Below are positions 57,561 through 64,000 of a stretch of 64,000 nt of DNA, piece after piece. Source of the DNA: Henckelia pumila (Eukaryota; Streptophyta; Magnoliopsida; Lamiales; Gesneriaceae); assembly GCF_033568475.1 (NCBI RefSeq), contig NC_133120.1, positions 80,824,151 through 80,888,150 of the forward strand. The letters are read 5' to 3'. The notes under the pieces are model-generated. The model was not told where the DNA came from. It ran no database searches and was given only the letters and a program-made list of their open reading frames with translations. Within the stretch, counting starts at the first letter, position 1. Each line of letters starts with the position of its first letter. The position numbers and the translations under genes were made by a program.

Positions 57561-60500
57561 ACAAATTAATTTCTAATATTTAATTCATATCCTAAAATTA
57601 TTTTTTATTTATATCCTCAATTTTATTTCATTTAATTCTCAAGGTGTTTTGAGGTTTTTTTTTGTCATTTTGTAGTTTTATTTAGTGAGTATTTAATTTG
57701 TATCTATTTATTTATTCTAAGTAAACATAATTGCTAATATTTAACCTATGTCCTAAAATTAAAGTTTTATTAATTCAAAGCTATATTAAAAAAAAATTTC
57801 TCTACATCAAAGAAATTTATTAATTTTGTGAAATTATTTTCAACATTTATTTTCAACGTTATGCTTTTAGTCTTCATTCTTCTAACATAATATTTTGATT
57901 ATTAAACTTTTAAACAAATAACAAATTAAATTAAATCATTAATTTTAATCATCTGATTCAAAACAAGTAGAATCATATCATAATCATAAATCGATATTGT
58001 ATTCTACTTATATAGGAAACGTATCTCATACTTTATTCAATCAATTCGTTTATTATTTTGAAATTTGGTAATTTAACTAAAATTTCTTGTATTCCTGTTT
58101 TTAGGAAGAATAACTATAAAATTAACAATGCTGCCTAACTAAGTAATATCTTAGAAAATTTTAAGGACCAAAAATATTTCAGTGATAAACTAAAAGTGTA
58201 ATCAACAACATTTATACTTTTTATCGAATCGAAGGTAAAAGTAGCACTTTATTTATGAATTTAATAATTATTTTTGTCATTTTTAAGGTTTTTGAAGTTT
58301 TTTATTCATTGTATAATTTTGTTCAATGAGTATTTAATTTGTATATATCTATGTATTTATTGTAGATAAAATTAATTGCTAATATTTAATTCATGTTCAA
58401 AAAGAAAGTTTTATCAATTGAAAGCAATATTTTTAATTTGTCTATAAATCTAAAAAATTTATTAATTTTTTTACCTTACTTTCAAGTTTTATCTTCATCT
58501 CTATGTTTTTAGTCTTTTAAATTCTTAACATAATTTAGTATTAAACTTTTAGAAAACAAAAAATTTCAACCGAGTTATTAACTTTTATCGACTTGTTAAA
58601 AATAAATAAAATCATATCATAAATCGAGATTTTATTTCACTTGTATTAGAAATGTATTACCCTCTTTTATTCAATCAATTAGTTTATTTTTTGCATTTAG
58701 TAAGCTAACAAAAATATTTGAAATTCCTTTTTTTAAGAAGGGGAAATACAAAAATAATGGTGATAACTAACTATGTAATCCTTTAAAAAAAATTTGGGAT
58801 TAAAAATATTTTAGTGTTGAACTAAAAGTGTAATCAATACTGATATTTTTTTGTCCAAATTAAAAAATATATAATTGTAACCAACTTTCATGTTGATGTT
58901 TGAACTACATTATAATATAATATTTATTTATATAAAAGTGGTTATTTAGTTATGAATTTACAGTTTTGTATTTATTTTATTTCATTTAATGAATAACTTT
59001 TTGTCATTTTCAAGGTTATTTTATGTCATATTGTAGCTTTTTCAATGAGTATTTAATTTATGTCTATTTATTTATTTATTTATGTGAATTAATTATTAAT
59101 ATTTAATTCATGTTCTAAAGTTAAAGTTTTATTTGAAAGCTATTTTAATCTAAAAAATATATATTAATTTTACAACTTACTTTCAACCTTTATCACCATC
59201 ACTATGTTTTAGTCTTCTAAACTTTTTAACATAATATTTCGGTCATTATAGTTTCGCGAAAAAAATGAATAGAATTATTAATTTAGTCATCTGGTTCAAG
59301 ACAAGTAAATCAGATCATAAATAATTGAGACTATATTTCACATATAAATGAAAGATATTCTCATATTTTATCCAATCAATTCATTTTAATTCGTTTATTT
59401 TTTTTTTGAATTTAGTAATCTAACTAAAATTTTTGGTATTCTAGATTGTAGGAATAATATTATAAAACTAATGGTGATGACTATATAATCTAACTATGAT
59501 AGTTCACTGAAAAAAAAATATTACAAGATTTGAAGAAATAAAAAAAGTTTATAACCTTAATTATTGCATATTATATGTATATGATTTTTCAGAAAAATGA
59601 AAAAAAAGAGACATTTACATATTAATATTTTTGATTTTAAAATAAGATTATGACAATTATGAAACAATTATGTTTATCATTAATTAAATAAATAATTGTA
59701 CGACTAAATTAATTTTTTGGCATAAATATTAACTTTTGGCATAAATTTGTTAATACTTTAACATAAGAGTTTATGTTAGAAAAATTTATTTTGTATTGTA
59801 TTTTTGTTAGGACATTAATTATTTTATATGCTAAATATTATTCAATGTATATTAAATTTTATTTTCAAAGCTAACGAAACAAAGTTATTCAATATGCTAG
59901 AAAATATACACAAAATTGTGAATGTATTATGCATGAGCAAAAAATTTGAAAATCAAAGCAAGTCATATAGACATCATGTTTTATCAGACGTAAAAAATAT
60001 ATATGATTTATTTACACTTTATTCATAGAAGATCAAATTTTATCTTCAACTAAAACTTTTAAATTAAAAAATTATTATTATTTTTCACTAAATTCTTAAA
60101 TTTTAGGTTTTGGTCACTAAGTTTTCAAAATTTGTTTTTTGTATACTATTTATACCTAATTGTTGTGGTGACATTGGAAAATGTTTTATTTTGTATCGAA
60201 AAATGCTGACATGGGCATTATAATAATGATGCAACTTTAAAAAAAAATTGACTTATTAGATGTCAAGTCAACAATTGGATTAAAAATAGTCAAAATTAAA
60301 AGTTAGTGTATTAAAACTTAAATTTGACAAATCAATTGACTAAAAAGCAAAATGTGATGTGTTAATGGAACTAAAAAAAATATTTTATTTCAAATAAATT
60401 ATTGTTTTAGCTTTCAAATAAATTACTGTTTTAACTTACAAATCAATAGAAGTAAAATTATTATTTAACAGATATTACTTTTGTTGAAATGCAATAACTA

Positions 60501-61155
60501 TTCATACTGAGAAGAACAATCGAAACATGATGTTTGAGATACAACATAGTTTAAAATATTGGATTAGTATTGTTACCAATGACTATAATTATTGAAAATG
60601 CAATAAGCATTCGGTCATACAATATGTATCAAAATGAAGGTCATGACTTCGATTCACATTGATTGCGAGCATAATTATTGGAAATGAGATTATTGGGTAC
60701 ACTAATTATCTCTTTGCTATGTAAAACAATCAAAATGTAGTGTTTGAATTGTTACACATATTAAAATATTTGAATTGCACAATTATATATCAACTATATA
60801 TAGCTTTTAATAAAATGCAAACGCTCAGTCTTACGGTTTATAAAAAATCAATGTATTTTTTTACATTTCTCGACAAATATATAACATATGTTATTGTTTT
60901 AAAGTTATTAATTAAAAAAATAAATTAAATCCAAGGTGTAAAACATAAAAGCATCGATTAGATACCACAAATCGATCGTAAAGATAAAAAATTAAAGACA
61001 TAATGTTCTCACTTCAATAACTAATTAGAGATCAAATCATTATAATCAAAGTTTGAAATTGATAGTAAAATATATAACACTTAATTAAAAAGCTAAGCAA
61101 TCAATTAATAAAATTATTATAACGTGTCACGTGCGTTGCACGTGCAATTTTCTAA

Positions 61156-61447
61156 TAGTAAAAAAATACCAGGAATCTTCCACTTTGTTAAGCAAAATAA
61201 GCCTAAGGAAATGCTTGGAAACTTCCGGGGTGGAAAAACTGCAATCTTTGGTCAGAAGGATCATGATCATGATAGGTACACAGTTTTTTTCTTCAAAGGA
61301 TATCACCATAGGAAAACCAAGAACATTAATGAAAAACAATGAAGAAAAGGACAACCATATTTGCCCCGTTTACCAAAAAGCTGAATCTTCCAGGTTTGTA
61401 AGAACTTAATCCATTCCTTTACACCAACCATTTTTTGCTTTTTAAGG
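61156..61447 (+). other. Region between the Helitron-like element and the DUF247 pseudogene
   Basis: Overlapping short open frames occur on both strands, none with a recognisable domain. It may be the decayed start or upstream region of the DUF247 gene. Confidence 0.4.
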
Positions 61448-62614
61448 TTGCCTCTTGAAGAGACAACAAGGATGTTTGGAATAAGAGACCATGTTTCTGT
61501 CCGTATCGACAATATACTTCTTGGCTTGCAATCCACGCCCTCCAAGCCCACAATCTTCAGAGTTAACGACGATTTGCGCGGCATAAATCAGAAACTGTAT
61601 GATCCAAAAGTAGTAGCCATTGGCCCTTTCCACCATGACAAAGATCACCTCCAGAAGATGGAGCAACACAAGCTGAGATACTTAGAACTTCTTCTCAAAA
61701 GAAGAAAAGAGTCTAGTGTCGATAAATACGTCGTCGCGCCGCAATGAGTTCTTTGGAAGAAAGAGCACGCAGATGTTATGCAGATCACATTCACTTCAGC
61801 CAAGATGATTTCGTGCAAATGCTGCTTCTCGACGGCTGCTTCACCGTCGAGTTAATCCGCAAATATTGGTTCGACGAATGGAGAGAAAGCGATGACCCCA
61901 TATTCCAATACGAACAAGTTCTGAGCCAGTTGCGCCACGATCTGATGCTAGTCGAAAATCAAGTTCCTTTCTTTGTTCTTATCAGTTGTTCAGCATGACA
62001 AGAAGTGGGAATCCAGATGACAATATCTGCCATCTTATTCAGCTATTCGTTGATGACATTTCTCCATGGCCTGGAACTTCAGAGATGGCTGGAAATTAAG
62101 GTGGTGTCGACCGCGAAAGTCGACCATTTTCTTTGCCTAGTACACAAGATTTGGTGTTCTTCATTCGCTAAGATGGTAGCGGCTAGACCTGCCAAAACAG
62201 AGGAAGAAAACATGTTGGCCATAAATCCAGCAACGGAATTACAAGAGGCCGGAATCTAGTTCCAGGAGTGCACACAACACAACTTTTTAGACATCAAATT
62301 CGCCCAAGGACGTCGAAAGATTGCGTCGTCACGGGATCCTGACCAATTTGCTCGGGGACGACGCAGTTGTTTCTAAAATGTTCAACCTTCTAGGCAAAAA
62401 CATCATCGGATCTTCCAGTTTCTCCTACGCGGATGTTTTCGATGACGTGAACCGGCATTGCGGCCGCCGAAGGAACCGGTGGATGGCGAATTTGAGGCAT
62501 AACTACTTCAACAGTCCTTGGGCGTTTGTATCAGTGTTGGCTGCTTCTATGTTGCTCTTGTTCACCTTGACGCAGACTGTATTTTCTGTTCTTTCATATA
62601 CTAAGGCCAAGTAA
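61448..62614 (+). pseudogene. DUF247 (UPF0481) protein pseudogene
   Basis: Successive frames match one DUF247 protein. 61448-61747 has KLYDPKVVAIGPFHHDKDHL and KLRYLELLLKRR. 61744-61998 has LEERARRCYADHI, QMLLLDGCF and VENQVPFFVL. A further stretch follows in a shifted frame, with NICHLIQLFVDDISP near 62020-62070. 62321-62614 has LLGDDAVVSKMFNLLGKN, RRNRWMANLRHNYFNSPWA and a C-terminal membrane helix (VSVLAASMLLLFTLTQTVF). At least three frameshifts and several stops (for example near 62098) break it, and the middle is shortened. DUF247 proteins are plant membrane proteins; some act in self-incompatibility, most are uncharacterised. Confidence 0.8.
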
Positions 62615-62977
62615 ATGATTTGGAGTCATTTGCTCAAGTATTTTCAACTTTTCTATTTTTCTTGTCACCTGATCTGCATGAGAGTTTGGAGTAGTACGAG
62701 GTGCGTGCACATTCTCTTCGGTTCCTGGACAAATTCCTTGCTTTAAATTCCTCTGTTCGACATTATTACACTGTCGATTTTATGTTACACACACGAAGTA
62801 ATACATGCTCTATTAATTATTATTTTTTATTTTGAATTTAGGGGACAAATTGTATTAGAATGAGCGTTACTTCAAATGTAGCACAGACGACTTGTTGTCT
62901 CACTGAGCTGCACTGGAATTGAAGCAATCAATCCAATTTGACCATTGGCCTGTCGAACTGTTCCACTGCCTCTAAAA
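62615..62977. other. 3' flank of the DUF247 pseudogene
   Basis: No open frame or repeat structure was recognised. Confidence 0.4.
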
Positions 62978-63418
62978 TAGGGGTGCAAACGAATCGAACT
63001 TGTTCGTGAGCTTTACGAGCCCGCTCGATAAATATTTGATTCGTATTCGAGCTTATCGAACTCGAGCCGAATTCGAACATTTTCGAACTTTTTTTCGAGC
63101 CGAGCTTGAGCCGAAATTACTCTGTTCGATAGTTCGCGAGCCTTAATATTTAATTAATATAATATAATTATATAATAATATATATACATTTCGAGCTTTT
63201 CGAACTATAATATCCGAATAGTTCACGAATATGTTCGAATATTTCGAACTGAACTCGAACTCGAACTTCATTTCGAGCCGAACTCGAGCCAAAATATTTG
63301 AAATTATCAAACTTCGAATCGAGCTCGAACACGAATATACTCTTAAGTCTTATCGAGCCGAATTCAAACCTTAAAATTTTATCATTATTCGGCTCGATTC
63401 GGTTCGTTTGCACCCCTA
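62978..63418. mobile_element. hAT-like MITE (441 bp)
   Basis: Terminal inverted repeats TAGGGGTGCAAACGAATCGA and its near-complement lie at 62978 and 63418. The interior is full of TCGAGC/GCTCGA words and can fold back over most of its length. The flanks CTCTAAAA and CTCTGAAC (62970-62977, 63419-63426) match at 6 of 8 positions, fitting an aged 8-bp hAT duplication. The 91-codon open frame on the minus strand (63443-63168) is a by-product of the repeat. Confidence 0.75.
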
Positions 63419-64000
63419 CTCTGAACATCAATTTTCCTTGCAATCGACCCGATTAGTATATTATGGATCCGGGTATCCCGACTGGACCGTCAAAACCTTT
63501 TCATAGAAACGGGTAAACCTTGCTCATATGTATAATAAAACGTAATTTTTTTTTTTACGAGTGATTCAAATATGATATTCGTCTCACAAAATTAATCCAT
63601 GAAACCGTCTCACATGTGTTTTTGTATTCATACACTTCATTTTAGAAAAGGGTAACGTGAAGTTGCATCAATAGATTTAAGTAGCGGATGTATGATTCAT
63701 TGTTATATCGGGAGTATTATCTCAGATATGTTTTGTTTTGTATAAGATATTTGTACGAACGTCGTGTACCCAAAAAAAAAAAATAGTCGCGGACTTCATA
63801 AATTTTTTTTTTTTTTCAAGATGTTCACAAACATTTTGTAAAAACATCTCTAGTGACGCATAAACTCACTTTATTAAATAATCATATTACTCTTTTATCT
63901 AAAAAGTCGAGTAATTATATTGAAACACGGTAAATTAAAATTTATATATAGCAACATTTTATCGAAATCATTATTTTAATTAGCTATAGAGAATCCGAAT
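63419..64000. other. AT-rich DNA, nothing recognised
   Basis: Poly-A and poly-T runs near 63770-63815. No gene or element end is visible. Confidence 0.45.

Larger units (their letters stand above)
56673..61155 (+). mobile_element. Non-autonomous Helitron-like element (4.5 kb)
   Basis: The 3' end has the Helitron signature: a perfect 7-bp hairpin CACGTGC-gtt-GCACGTG (61128-61144), then 'caatttt' and CTAA (61152-61155), with T following. The 5' end is placed at TCTATATATA (56673) after A, consistent with insertion between A and T, but the (TA)n run there makes this edge less certain. The interior is very AT-rich, with repeated related blocks and no Rep/helicase frame. Short open frames at 59828 and 60740 have no recognisable content. 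Confidence 0.65.

Noticed and set aside
63168-63443. 91-codon open frame on minus
   Set aside because: It is the hAT-like MITE read through; repeated TCGAGC words give a pseudo-coding pattern.
1-64000. CRISPR arrays, bacterial operons or tRNA genes
   Set aside because: No regular spacer-repeat arrays, no prokaryotic gene organisation, and no cloverleaf with A and B boxes that I could fold convincingly.

Overview
This window is plant nuclear DNA, most likely from a core eudicot. It has intron-containing genes of plant families (TOM1-like, stay-green-like, WAK-like, DUF247), plant Ty3/gypsy elements of the Athila type, a Cassandra-type LTR carrying a 5S-rRNA-like segment, a plant Helitron, and endogenous pararetrovirus (EPRV, Caulimoviridae) sequence. 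The species cannot be fixed from the sequence.

Layout. (1) 1-7005: the end of a 5' LTR, a heavily decayed interior and the 2.7-kb 3' LTR of one Ty3/gypsy element. (2) 7006-39680: a nest of EPRV copies and one Athila element. From left to right: EPRV piece A (minus strand, 7046-13037), Athila 3' half (minus, 13043-20443), EPRV piece D (minus, 20445-20942), EPRV piece B (plus, 20943-24273), Athila 5' half with gag-pol (plus, 24274-34513), EPRV piece C (plus, 34514-39680). The two Athila halves face opposite ways, yet the outer ends of its LTRs carry matching target duplications (ACCCT/ACTCT) in the two halves of one viral ORF2. Flipping 20445-34513 (about 14 kb) makes everything continuous: one Athila inside ORF2 of a minus-strand EPRV concatemer (B then A), head to head with a second EPRV copy (D then C). 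Later solo LTRs sit inside the Athila: 14148-17224, 26539-27955, 28177-29544 and the 380-bp Cassandra-type LTR at 30964-31343. (3) 39681-44405: an AT repeat, a hAT-like MITE, a solo LTR and a Mutator-like TIR element. (4) 44990-55000: the gene island, with a TOM1-like (TOL) gene on plus, a convergent stay-green-like (SGRL) gene on minus, and a small secreted IDA-like peptide candidate on plus. (5) 55280-64000: a WAK-like receptor kinase pseudogene, a 4.5-kb AT-rich Helitron-like element, a DUF247 pseudogene and a hAT-like MITE.

The most unusual content is the EPRV family. Both copies in which the region can be read go directly from the aspartic protease to a second ORF, with no reverse transcriptase/RNase H between, and they share the same junction. 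One copy has a movement protein but no coat protein. The other two have coat protein but share a movement-protein deletion. A TATA box is conserved just upstream of ORF2. This looks like a set of complementary, RT-less components of a pararetrovirus that would need a helper. All copies are broken by stops and frameshifts. The genes with apparently intact reading frames are TOL, SGRL, the small peptide gene and the Athila RT-RNaseH-integrase.
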